DNA from: Ricinus communis
Taxonomy: Eukaryota > Streptophyta > Magnoliopsida > Malpighiales > Euphorbiaceae
Assembly: GCF_019578655.1 (NCBI RefSeq)
Contig: NC_063263.1
Coordinates: 17,669,001 to 17,733,000 of the forward strand
Length of the DNA stretch: 64,000 nucleotides
Direction of reading: 5' to 3'
The position numbers were made by a program, and so were the translations under genes. Shown piece after piece: positions 13,321 through 24,394 of this stretch. The stretch's first letter is position 1; each line of letters starts with the position of its first letter. The notes under the pieces are model-generated. The model was not told the DNA's origin, made no database searches, and saw only the letters and a program-made list of their open reading frames with translations.

Positions 13321-13712
13321 GTCCCTTGATTATTTGATTTTAACTCACTCTCGCTTCGATTCGTGACTGTTAGTCTTCCCGCGACTCTTACGCAGTAACC
13401 CGACTTCTTCATCATCGGGTGGTGTTTGATTTGGTATGTCAAACTGTAAAAATCTTAGATTCTCCGCAGTAGTAATAGTAGATATATCAGTTGTAAATTT
13501 TATGAGTTTCGGGTCTCGCCTAATTGTTCCGGCAGACCGATTCAATTGTGTAACATTTAATGTTAAGATAATTTGTGGCTTTAACAATATTAATTTGAGA
13601 TGAGATTTGATTGAGTTAATGACTGTCAGGCTTACTACGGGATTCGGTGGCCTTAAGCCTACCCATTCCCTAGTGCCGGTCACGGGCCCTCGGGTGGGGT
13701 CGTGACAAAAAG

Positions 13713-16600
13713 GAAATTAAAAAAATCATACTTAAACTCTAATTTCATAGATAAAATAAAAATACATGAACAAATATAATAAGTTATTCCTTATTAATTA
13801 AATCTTAGTAATATAAAGTAAAAAATAAAAAATAAAATTGAAATATAGAAGCATAGAGAGGAGAAAAAAAGTTAATGCAGTTTAAGACAAATTTCAATAG
13901 TTTCAGTACCTTTTTATTTAAATAGAGTTTTTCTTTTATGTTTCAAGGTATTTTTAGGTAGAAATTATTAAATATTATAAAATTATAATAATAAATAATA
14001 AATAAATTACTGAAAAGAAATAATAAAAAAATTTGATTTATAGATTTATTTATATTATCTTTATTAAAACTTATTAATAATAGCTTATTTAAGTTGATTT
14101 TATATAATTAATTTTTATATTTTATAATAAATAATTGTTATTTTAATAGTTAAAAAATTATGATATATATAATTATTATAAATTTTTATTAGTGGAATCT
14201 TTAGTTTTATTTTTAAAATAATTTTTATAAATATATTAATAATAAATATAATTGAGCTAAATAAAATTAATTATAATATATTGATTATTATAAATTATTT
14301 TTATTAGTTTGTATCAATGAAAATAGTATAACAAAATAAAATATATCTAAAAATAAATTATACCTTCAATACTCATTTAACATAATAACAATAACTGCTA
14401 ATAAATTTTTACCAAACAGTTATATTGATCAGTCAGCCAAACATTCTTTTAGTATAGCCATGGTTTGAAACGGTTCAAAGAATTTAGAATTTTTGGTGCT
14501 ATTCTAAATTTTAAAGATTTGAAAAATTGAAATTTTATCTCATTTTATGCAAGATAGAAATATTCAAAATCCCTTATTTGATTATATAGATTGCTATTAG
14601 AAAGATGAAAGAAAAGCCAACTTTTAAAATTTTTGACTAATGGAAAGTATGAGGAAAAAATACATATACGAATTCTGAGGAATTATAGCAATTACCTAGA
14701 CCAACCTGCTATAAGAATTCTAAAAAAAAAAGAGAAAAAGAAGGACGATGGTTAAATAGAAGATCCCTTGAAGATAGAAAGATGTTGATTCTAAAAAGAG
14801 AGAAAGACATTAGGTCGCATAAAGTACTTCAGGATAGAAAAAGTATTCATTTGTTGATTTAATTAGTTAAAAGATTTAAATTAAATGTTATTTAATTACT
14901 CTTATTTTATATGTTGACAAATTTATTATTTAATAAAACGAGTTATTTTAGTGAAATTTTTAATAAATATTGATGAATTTAAAAACTTAAAGATGTTTTA
15001 TTTTTTTAATATTAATAAATATAAAAAGGAACAGATTTAAGCAGATTCAAATAGTATACAGATCAATTTTAAAATGAATACAAATGGTAAAAGAAATTTT
15101 TTTAAGTAGATTTAAACAGATTTAAGTTCAAATATTTTTTTATTGGTCTAGCTATGTATTTATCTATAAAAAGAAGAAATACAAAATTAGAAAGAATTGA
15201 TCCTAGCTGTCAAAGAAACTCGGATCAAAATCCATTTCCAAAATTGGGTATAGATCTAAGGCACCAAATGATTTGAACTCGTAGAAAAATCCCATATTCT
15301 CCTTCCAAGATATAAACAACAAACAGGGTCTAAAAAGCGAGAAAAATAAAATGTATTTTTTGGCACTCCACTTGGCCGTCCATGATTTAACTAACACAAG
15401 CAGATAACATTAGAAAATTGAAAGTTGAGAGGGAGAGGAGCAGATGTCAGATATTCTTTATATATATATTCCAAGACAAGATGATAACTTATCAAAATCA
15501 AGATTATGAAAAAAAAAAAAAAAAAAAAAAACACTTTGGATTAATGTTAAATGACTTATGATTGTGATTTATTTTATATTAAACAATGCTTAGTGAACAT
15601 GGTCGGTCCTATAATTGGTATTCCTTTCATATATATTATAATCAAAATGCTCCAGTCCACCATTTCCCCACATTACCTACTTAATTTTCTACTGATCTTA
15701 ACAACTCATTTGAGCTTTCTTTCCGGATCCAATCTGATTAATAAACTGGATTAGGCTATGTAATTAGAGTTTAGTTATATGAATATTCCATTTGGTTAGC
15801 TTGCTATATACTGTCTAAGAATGTCTAATCAAAGCAATTATGCAGGAGTGCGTGAGTTGTTTTTGTTCCTCTTCTTGTCTGTTTTTATCTGAATTTCATT
15901 TAGTTGACTTCATGTCTGGTAATTTCTGCATTATAGTTCTACAACTTGGTGTAATAAAATGAGAAAAAACATTTACTTTATTATTAATTTCCCAACAAAA
16001 CATTTAGTAATTTATGACGTTCCAATTTCTCTATATTTACTAGCGGCCCCTATTATTTAGGCTGAATACACCTTTAATTTCTTCTTTTTAATTTCTGGTA
16101 TTGTCTGAACTATTCTTTTAATTTACGATATTTTTCAATTTTCTTCTTATTTTAATCTTTTACTTATGTAATTATATTTTTATCAAATTTTCTTAGTAAA
16201 TTACCTATGGAGTGTTTATCAGGAGAATAATTTATGTGGTTTCGTGATCTCCACTAAACCACATAAATATTATAAGACCAACTTTTAATGTTATTAGCAT
16301 AAATTAATTTTAAAATTTATACCAAGTAATTAAAAAGTAATTTTTAATTAGATTTAATATATATAATATAATTAATAAAAAAAATATGTACGAGTGTCGT
16401 ATATTTTAATATTAAATGATTAAAATATAATTTTTTATTTAATATTAATATATATTTATTAATAATTTATCTATTTGATGTATAAATAAAATATAAGAAA
16501 AGGGAAGAATTTTTCATAATTAAACTCGATTATTGCCAAAAAATGAAGCCAAGCCATCCCTAACCAATTAACCATCAATATGTCCACATCATCACAGCTC
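13713..16600. other. AT-rich spacer left of the TIP1 gene
   Basis: No gene supported. Contains a poly(A) run at about 15510-15530. The short frames at 15203-15397 and 15551-15754 lack recognisable motifs. Confidence 0.55.
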
Positions 16601-16719
16601 CATAATCATAAACAAATCTCCTAGTCGGTAAAGCAAAAACACTTTGACGTTTGACAATGATTAAAGGGCCCACTTTACCACCATAATTGGTCGGTTGATG
16701 GTTGATAAGAATTTCTCCA

Positions 16720-17030
16720 CCCTCTGATTGGCCCGTCTATTTCACATCAGCCATACACGTGGCATAGCGGGAGGAAAGGAGGGAGGATACATTTTTCCTA
16801 CAGGACAAGGACATTTTCTTTTTTCTTTTTCCTCGTTGAAATTCAGGTATAAACTAGATGGTAACCGGCTCCTCAGGTTACCTGTTGTTGCATTCCATTG
16901 CATTAGACTCTCTTATATATAACCCTCAGCAAGCTTTAGAAACAAGAGAAACAAAGGTAACAGAGACTCAGATTTTGGCTTTGAAAGTATTAAGAGTTCA
17001 AAGCTAAAATTGAATTTTGGATTTTGAAAG
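16720..17030 (+). promoter_or_regulatory. Promoter and 5' UTR of the TIP1 gene
   Basis: A TATA box (TTATATATAA, about 16913-16922) lies some 110 bp before the ATG, so transcription should begin near 16950 with an 80-bp leader. A reverse CCAAT box (GATTGG, near 16727) and a G-box/ABRE core ACACGTGGC (16755-16763) lie upstream. The G-box suggests ABA or light responsiveness, but this is inferred from motif sequence alone. A GGGCCCAC element and a pair of TTTGAC motifs occur slightly further upstream, near 16640-16675. Confidence 0.6.
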
Positions 17031-18099
17031 ATGGCAATCACTAGCATTGCATTTGGTTCTCCCGCTGAGGCTGGCCAGCCTGATGCCTTGAAGGCAGCTC
17101 TTGCTGAGTTCATCTCTATGCTTATTTTCGTTTTCGCCGGTGAAGGTTCCGGCATGGCATTTAGTAAGAACCCGCCTTTCAAATACTTTTATTTTCCTCA
17201 TTTTTGTTTTGGATAATTCACATGCAAAATATATTTTCTTGTTACAATAATATCTAATAATATTTTTATGATGAAATGTGGTAATAGTGTATCTTATTCC
17301 TTCCCTTCTTACTACAATACTAGACTGAGAATTGTGATAATAACGGAATGATGGATGTTTTTGCCAGACAAGCTGACCAGCGACGGTGCAACAACACCGG
17401 CCGGTCTAGTAGCAGCCTCACTGGCACACGGATTTGCTCTATTCGTGGCTGTTTCAGTAGGTGCCAACATTTCTGGCGGGCATGTAAATCCTGCTGTTAC
17501 TTTCGGTGCCTTTGTTGGGGGCCACATTACATTCATCAGAAGTATTCTTTACTGGATTGCCCAGTTGCTCGGATCCGTCGTTGCTTGCTTGCTTCTTAAG
17601 TTCTCCACCGGTGGATTGGTAAGCACTTACTTGAATATATTTGACATGTTTCGGTGATAAAAAGAAGTATCAATTTTAATGTTTCAGTAAGCTAAAGAAG
17701 TGTTCTTTGTTTTTACGTGCTCAGGAAACATCTGCCTTTGCCCTATCATCTGGTGTTGGTGCCTGGAATGCAGTTGTTTTCGAGATTGTGATGACCTTTG
17801 GTTTGGTCTACACTGTGTATGCGACAGCCGTAGACCCAAAGAAGGGTAACATCGGTATCATTGCACCTCTTGCAATTGGTTTCATTGTAGGTGCCAACAT
17901 CTTGGCTGGTGGTGCCTTTGATGGTGCATCCATGAACCCAGCAGTTTCCTTTGGACCAGCAGTAGTTAGCTGGACATGGGACAATCACTGGGTCTACTGG
18001 CTTGGTCCATTTGTCGGTGCCGGTATTGCCGCCATTGTCTATGAGACCTTCTTCATTAGCCCAAGCACACATGAACAACTTCCATCTGCAGATTTTTAA
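17031..18099 (+). CDS. TIP1;3: Tonoplast intrinsic protein, TIP1 subgroup (TIP1;3-like aquaporin)
   Basis: Channel for water (and, in this subgroup, small neutral solutes such as urea or H2O2) in the vacuolar membrane. Exons are 17031-17163, 17368-17618 and 17725-18099, joined by GT-AG introns of 204 and 106 bp, giving 252 aa, the usual TIP1 length. Both NPA boxes are intact: [10 protein letters not shown] (N85-P86-A87) and [10 protein letters not shown] (N199-P200-A201). The selectivity-filter residues expected of TIP1 are present: His65 in helix 2, Ile179 in helix 5, and Ala192 and Val202 around the second NPA. Cys118, the mercury-sensitive position in the family, is kept. The stretch [19 protein letters not shown] and [16 protein letters not shown] resemble Arabidopsis TIP1;3 more than TIP1;1, from memory. 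Arabidopsis TIP1;3 is pollen-expressed; that this copy is too is only inference. The first ATG in the reading frame, 17031, was chosen because it gives the canonical N-terminus. Confidence 0.96.
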
Positions 18100-18330
18100 G
18101 AAATATTCAAGTGATTTTTTTCTCTTTGTTTATGAGTGAAAGAAGGTCGAAAAGTTGGGTTGGTGGGTCCATTTGGTTTCAATTGTTGTATTGGTGTTGT
18201 TTGTATCTGGTTAATGTTCCTTGTTAATTGCTGATTCCTGTGAAATTTGTCTTCTTTCTCTTCAATCATTTGAGTAGTTTATTTTGTTGTTACTGACATC
18301 ATTTATGCTGGAAGCATATTCTCAATCAAT
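18100..18330 (+). other. 3' UTR and terminator region of the TIP1 gene
   Basis: After the TAA at 18097-18099 comes a T/G-rich stretch (repeated TTGGTGTTGTTTG-like sequence to about 18250) typical of plant far-upstream polyadenylation regions. There is no clear AATAAA; the exact cleavage site cannot be placed. Confidence 0.45.
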
Positions 18331-18959
18331 CAGGTCATACCTAGAAGCACTTGAAAGTTCCAAATTTCATATATGTTATAAACTAGATAATATTTCCTTT
18401 TGAAAGAATAAACAAGATAATCTTAAATAAAAAAGAACGGCACTAAAAAGTTTCAACCACTTTGAATTAAATAACTTCAATCTCAAACTTAGTTTATTAT
18501 AGGAAAAATATAAAAAAATATCCATATTTTTTTATTAAATTTACGGTATTTATTTATATTTTTATTTTGTTAAGATATCAAAAATACGAATTTTTGATTT
18601 TTTTTGTTAAATTACAGTTTTAGTTGTTTTTGGATAAAATAACCAAAAAACAACTCAGAATAACAAAAAAAAATAACCAAAAGCAACTGAAAAGTAACCA
18701 CACCAGGAAAAACATATAAGAAAATAATTAATGTGGCATATTTTCAAAAACAAAATAAATATAAAATAAATAAAGTGGCACCATTGATGCATAAGCTGTA
18801 AACTGTATGACCACAAATTGGGAGTTGGCTGGTGCCTAAATAATCTAAGACAAGAAGAACCAAATTTTATCAGATTAAATGAAGTGGTTCTCTGATATAA
18901 ATGAATGCTCACTCCACTATACATTTGATGCGACTGTGCAACCTGGATCAAAATTCTGA

Positions 18960-19440
18960 CACCGTTTCCTATTAAGCTAAGCAGAGCCAGATTTCCAAAC
19001 TACAATTTCATTACCAAACACCAGAAGCAACATATAAAAGACCCAAAGGGGTGAGTTTTATTCATCCGATATGTTAACAAATCCTAACATGTTTCCTGCC
19101 TCCCTTTCTATTCTATTCTGAATATTCATTAGGTTGTAGTCCAAGTAAATTGCAAGTTCATAAGTCTGCAATTCTACACCACTTCTATTGCTGAAGACAA
19201 ACTTAAAGCTACATTTGCATAAAAATACAAAATGATTACTGGTATCTAAATCTCATGATATTAGAAAAAGTATATACATGGTCCAACTAATAAGAAAAAT
19301 AAGAGGAAAAATACATTTATTTGAAGATGGAAGAATATCAGTTATTTCATAAACTCCCAATCAACGATTCTGGAGTTCTGTACTTGATATTCATGTTGTT
19401 GAAACATTCCTGAATATTTATGCTGAAAGAACTCTAATAT
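18960..19440 (-). other. Likely 3' UTR of the HACD gene and spacer toward TIP1
   Basis: The sequence left of the TGA at 19441-19443 is non-coding and less AT-rich than typical spacer here. Part is presumably the 3' UTR of the minus-strand dehydratase gene. The TIP1 and HACD genes are convergent, with about 1.3 kb between stop codons. Confidence 0.35.
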
Positions 19441-22228
19441 TCAATTCTTCTTCTTATGGTGCTTACCCAATTTTAACCGCCGTTGCTTTAACAAATGCAG
19501 GTATAGATTGAACCAGAGAAAGGGGTAGCATACAAGCCCAACCTGATCCAAAGAATTCCAATATCATGAAAATTAGGAAAAGATCAATACATTTTTATAG
19601 AAGGATTCAGTAGAAGAAAAACTTGTTATCACATATTAATACAAAAAACCAGATGTTGCTTATCCAGATGAACCATCCACCCTACCTCATCCCTGTCAAT
19701 GGTGTTTTCTTTAAGGGTTCAATTCTACTAATGACCAGATAAAAAATGAAAACAATTATAGATAGTTTATGCTTCATCCCTTTGAAGGCAGCGTGATTAC
19801 CAATTAACAATCCATCCCACTCCCTCTTCCAGTTTCACCCAAACACACACTGAGCCTCTCTCCTTCCTTTAGAATTGGCACTTTTAGACTTATGTAGTGA
19901 CTTTATGTCAGCTAAATAAATCTCATTCCCAATTATAAGTATTGGATCAACTGCCTGCCCTAGCACGGTTAGGATGGAAAATGATAAGCAACCAAGAAAA
20001 TCTAGAAGAAGCTAGACGTACTCTGAGAAAGTCGTGATAATTCAATGGGAGAGCAGCGAAGAAATTAGCAAAAAGGCTCGTCTTCTTAACAAATGGAAGG
20101 GCTTGGTATATGAGCCACACTGCAGAATGGGGACTAATCAATACAAAACTTGCAAAGAAAGAAACACAAATGAGAAAATGGAGGTGCTAGTGGTGTATAG
20201 ATACTAATAAATTTTGCACTCACTTTCACCAGGAGCAATTCCTATAGGATATAGAACAATGAATGCCGTATACCTGGAGAAGGAAAAAGTTAAAGAATCT
20301 TCTAAAGAATTCAGTTTGTGTTATATTGATTCTGGTATTTTACACGTGTCGCCTCACACTTGAGCAAGTTCCCTTTGTGAATGATAGAGATTTACCAAAT
20401 AAAATCGAAAACATATAAAGAGAGAGATGAACAATTATATCAAACCTGAGGTAATTGATCCAAGATGGACAATTTCCAAGGATGTTCAAAGCATAATGTG
20501 GATATCTAATTACCTGCATTTTAAATTAGTATGCCTATATCATTTTTTGGACTTCATTTCAAAGGTGTAAGCAAAGAATGGGAAATAAATGCAAGGAGAA
20601 AAGACAGATACTCCATATTCTAACAACTGAAAAGTCGAGTTTGGAAGAATAAGAAACATAAAGAAAGGAGCAATATAACAGTAAAAAGAGAAACGAATCA
20701 AGCCAGGAATGGCATTTAGTTTTCTGAGTGCAATTATGTTGATTAGATCAATGAAATCATGAGTAGTACCAGGTAAAGACATCAGAAAATGGCATACTAA
20801 ATCATACAAAACAATGATGGTCATTCCATTTTTTTGAAAACCTATAAACTTGAATTGCGGGTTCTGTATTGTAATAGCGATTACCTCCAGCAACAACAAA
20901 ATCAGTGTTAGGTCCATCGCAATTAAATTGTGTCAGAAACAACTTGAAGCATACCTAATAATTCTCAAAATCTGTATTGTTTTGGCATGTTCACGGCTCA
21001 AACTAATACTGTTTAGACTGCATATTTTCCTATCTACTGGCAGTCTTTTGGTCATGGACAGCTAACATCATATTGCCACACAACAAGAAATTTAATTATA
21101 AGCACATATATAGCATATATTGTAAGCAGGCAATCGCTTTTCCTATTTCCATGCTTGCATAGAACTAAAAGACTTGAATTCCAAACAGAATCTATGTAAA
21201 TATGTTTGTAGAAAGTAGTTGAGCGGTAGCACATTATCTTAAATATAAGACTTGCTATAGCTCATAAGAAACGCAGTATTTTCACAATCAAAATTTTCAA
21301 GCTGTCTGCAGACAATCTATGTAGCAATTAAATTCCCAAACCTGAAAGAAAATACAAGGGTTGATTAACTGACCTCAGATAGGCTCCACACAAAAAATGT
21401 TATAAAAACTGATGGCAATTCCTGGACCTACAAGAAGTTAGGGAATCATTACATGAACAAAAGCTTATAAAGCATTCCGTGTGCACACAGTTAATGTAGC
21501 ACCGTTAGTCGTACCAGAAAGCCTAAGATACAGTAACAGCATTGCTTGTTTATTTCGATTTAATTTCACTACCCATAGAAATAATGTCAATTTGTCTAAT
21601 TGCATAAATGAAAGGCAAGGAAAGGAAAGAAGAAGATATAAACCTCAATGAGGTTACGAACAATGAATACAAAATGGGTTCTTCCTCCCCATTGCATAAA
21701 AGGGAACAACACTCCGCTTGGAACAAGACCTTATATTTCAACAAGTAAAAAAAAAATATAATTTAAAATTAGAATCAGTCCTTTCTAATCAAGAACGAAA
21801 ATGAATTTATAAAACCTTAAAGAAACTTACCCAGAGCTCCATGTATCACTTCCAAGAATGCAAGAATTTGCAACAGACCTTGAAAAGAAACAAACGGGTA
21901 ACAAAACAATTGAATATTGCATTTTGATCATTACAGAACAAGTTCAATCAAAGAAGCACCCAATAAAGAAACAGGACCAAAGTCAAAGAAAAGACTGACA
22001 GATAAGCTCTCCAGCAGAAGCATAAGCTGTATTGACTGAGTTTGTTGAAATAAGGGTACTCAGGATTTTAAACAGAGCAACTGACCTGCGAAGTAAAAGG
22101 AATAACAGAGGACGAAATTATGGAGGGAAAGAAAGGGAAAAGGAAGAGAGTGATACAGGAACTTACCATCCAAAAGCTTGAAGGGAATTGTAAGAGAAGA
22201 GATAGAGTTTTGGTAATGACAACTTCAT
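19441..22228 (-). CDS. Very-long-chain (3R)-3-hydroxyacyl-CoA dehydratase, PTPLA/HACD family
   Basis: Third step of the fatty-acid elongase cycle: dehydrates 3-hydroxyacyl-CoA to trans-2-enoyl-CoA in the ER, feeding wax, suberin, sphingolipid and phospholipid synthesis. Nine exons on the minus strand: 22167-22228, 22000-22085, 21831-21878, 21644-21729, 21374-21427, 20446-20513, 20224-20273, 20022-20119, 19441-19542. All junctions are GT-AG and the frame holds throughout, giving 217 aa. Family signatures include YLFSYNSLQAFGW near the start, LAFLEVIHGALG, FMQWGGRTHF, VIRYPHYAL and YPIGIAPGE followed by YQALPFVKK, with several hydrophobic helices. The C-terminus KKKN fits a KKXX ER-retrieval signal. 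The family was once annotated as a tyrosine-phosphatase-like protein; no phosphatase activity is implied. It matches Arabidopsis At5g59770 (as I recall it) better than PASTICCINO2, so it is probably the second plant paralogue. The longest intron (20514-21373, 860 bp) contains a spurious open frame. Confidence 0.93.
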
Positions 22229-22420
22229 GGCTGGTTGTTGTGTTGTGTGATTCTGGCATCAAAATTAGAACTCTTCGCGCTTTTAAAGTTATGGCCCTTC
22301 TTCTGTGGACCAAAATTTGCTTCACTAGACAGCTTTTCTCTCGCTGTTAATAATCATACCAATTGAATCAAAAATGTTATTTTTTTTACAACCAAGTACT
22401 AAAAGTTATTTTTTCTTTTA
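22229..22420 (-). promoter_or_regulatory. Promoter and 5' UTR of the HACD gene
   Basis: Reading leftward, a TTTAAAAG element (about 22278-22286) lies roughly 55 bp before the ATG and a GGGCC motif sits next to it. No strong TATA box is visible, as in many housekeeping plant genes. The start codon at 22226-22228 follows the context AGCCATGAAG. The transcription start is not determined. Confidence 0.4.
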
Positions 22421-23199
22421 TAATCAAAGTAATTTTTAAAAACTAGCCCAATAGTCAAGGTTTAAAATTTAATTTTTGTTTTACATTTCAGTTTTATACT
22501 TTAAAAATTTGCAGCTTTTATCCATTTTCATTTCAAATTTTTTACTAATTTAAAAATGTATCAAAAGTCAAATCATAACAATAATAAAATAAAAACAAAA
22601 TATTCTTTTATAACATTTGTAATTAATATTTCTTAATGTAAAAATTAAACATAAACTTTATAACTCAACAAAATAAATTGGATGCAGTTACTAATTAATG
22701 ATCTAACATGTATAGAATGAAAATCTTATTCTCAATTCAAAATTGATATATTTTAATTTTCTTAACTATGGTCATTTAGCCATTTTATAATCTTTTTTGA
22801 AGTAGTCAAATTAATTAACGTTGTTTCTTTGATTAGTGTTTTTGAGCTGTAGAAATATCATTATCTAATTTTATAGTCTCTCTAAATTGAATTAATTAGG
22901 TAGTAGTTAGGCATTGAATTATAAATGTGTATGTAATTAAGATGATGAACTACACATAGGTTGGGGTAAGGCAAAGCTTCGTGCTTCCATGAGGTTTATA
23001 AAATTAGGCAGAAGGTAATTAGTTGCTTTAAATCCTTCATTCTTAAGGACATGGGAATGGGATGCCTACTATGAGTTAGGTTAGGCCTATACGTCCTTAT
23101 CAAAAGAATTGCATATTTCGATTTATTCATTTAGAAACTAGCCACAAAAATCAAGACAATTTCTGGCATAGAGAATGCCAGCCAAGAGTTCATGCCTTG

Positions 23200-24390
23200 T
23201 TAGCAGCAAAAACATATCCTGTACAATTTCAAAAAATTCCATCAGTTCCACTGCCAAAATTAGATGTGGAACCATTACATTTAATCCAATGCTGAGGAGC
23301 GCAAATCCATTTAACAACTGTGATTGTCATGCTAGGCCATAGAAAGAAGACAATCTTTCCGTTCAGCAAGTTTCGAGATAATTTTATATGTGATTGGAAG
23401 CAACCATTTTCTCTTAGGAGCACCAACAAACAAGGAAACTCCCAAATAAGTGAAAGGAACAATCCACATTTCTTACACGGTCATGTAAATTATTACCACA
23501 ATGAAGAGTCATAAAAGAACCCACATAAATGTCTGATTTCTGCCAACTAATAACTTGATCCAAAAATTGCTCGTAAGCATCGAAAAGCTTATTACTGAAC
23601 CCCATAAAAGTGTGATAAGTACTCTGACAATTCCCATTAATCAAAATGGATACTTTAGTTGACTCAGAAATAGTTGAAATGAATTCACCAAAATTAGAGC
23701 AAAAACCAAAGACAGACAAAACAAACTTGAATAGATGGGATTTGAAGAAAAAATAAAAAACTTTACTGACAATTACTTGTTTGGTCAGAACTTGTATGAA
23801 GGGCCCCCATGGAGACAAGCGCAGGTTTTTCATTAAATGAATGGTTATTCATATGAATCGAAGGCTTTTCTAATGTCATTGCAAGATTACCATTGAAACA
23901 TCTCTTGTATACACTCTGAAGTAGTTACAATGCAATCAGAAATGCTCCTTTCCTTAGCAAAACCGAATTTCTGAGAAGAAATAATTTTACAAGCAACATC
24001 AGATAAGCGGTCAGTCAAGATCTTAGAAATAATTTTGTAAGCAAAGTTACCTAGTCCAATAGATGGAAATTAATCCACAAGATTAGCCTCCGGAGTCTTA
24101 CTCTTAGGCAACAAGATCACCGTCTTGGGCAAAAACCATTGGTCGAATCTCTTTCGAAGTGGGACAGCGAATAAGCTCATCATTCTCCTCAGGTGTAACT
24201 AGAGATGGAATAACTTCTTTTAGGCTATCGACATTAACCGAACAATGATTCGTATCAGCAAAAAGAGAAGAATAATAAACGATGATGTGATTATTAATTG
24301 CCTCACAATTATCCATAATAGAACCATTAATTAAAAGCTCATGAATCCCGAATACAGTGTTGGAAGAAACAACCAAAATGTTCAGGATTA
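23200..24390 (-). pseudogene. Decayed LINE (non-LTR retrotransposon) reverse transcriptase
   Basis: Minus-strand frames broken by stops and shifts match plant L1-type LINE ORF2 in order. Upstream (24376-24100): IHELLINGS, EAINNHIIVYYSSLF and VTPEENDEL. Then (about 24120-23880) ILLPKSKTPEANLVD, YKIISKILTDRLSDV, QKFGFAKERSISDCI and RKAFDS. Then (23833-23540) VSILINGNCQSTYH-like RT motif, and (23462-23230) a LSRNLLNGK...PSMTITVVKW segment corresponding to the post-RT domain. The segment joining the upstream block to ILLPK is missing where intact elements have the APGPDG region, so there is an internal deletion. No poly(A) tail or target duplication could be assigned. Confidence 0.75.
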
Positions 24391-24394
24391 GAAG

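Larger units (their letters stand above)
10646..13707. mobile_element. Solo LTR, 3.06 kb, with perfect 5-bp target duplication
   Basis: The segment starts TGTAACACCCGAAA and ends GGGGTCGTGACA (TG...CA) and is flanked on both sides by AAAAG (10641-10645 and 13708-13712). No second LTR or internal coding region is present, so it is best explained as a solo LTR left by recombination between the two LTRs of a large element. The TGTAACACC start and size are typical of large-LTR Ty3/gypsy (Tekay/Del-like) families; the assignment is inference. It contains a GC-rich block (11330-11900) with short spurious open frames, and an internal tandem array. Confidence 0.82.

Noticed and set aside
17312..18078. 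Open frames opposite or out of frame with the aquaporin exons
   Set aside because: They are shadows of the TIP1 coding sequence; only the spliced + frame gives the aquaporin fold.
18480..18720. AT-rich stretch with TATCAAAAATACG and AACCAAAA motifs resembling MITE arms
   Set aside because: No convincing inverted partner or target duplication found on inspection.
20540..21234. Minus-strand open frames of 125 and 60 codons
   Set aside because: The longer lies inside the 860-bp intron 5 of the HACD gene, as does most of the shorter; neither shows a family motif.
22068..22325. 85-codon minus-strand frame starting upstream of the HACD ATG
   Set aside because: It is in another frame from the dehydratase exon 1 and runs through the exon 1 donor; it is leader plus intron sequence.
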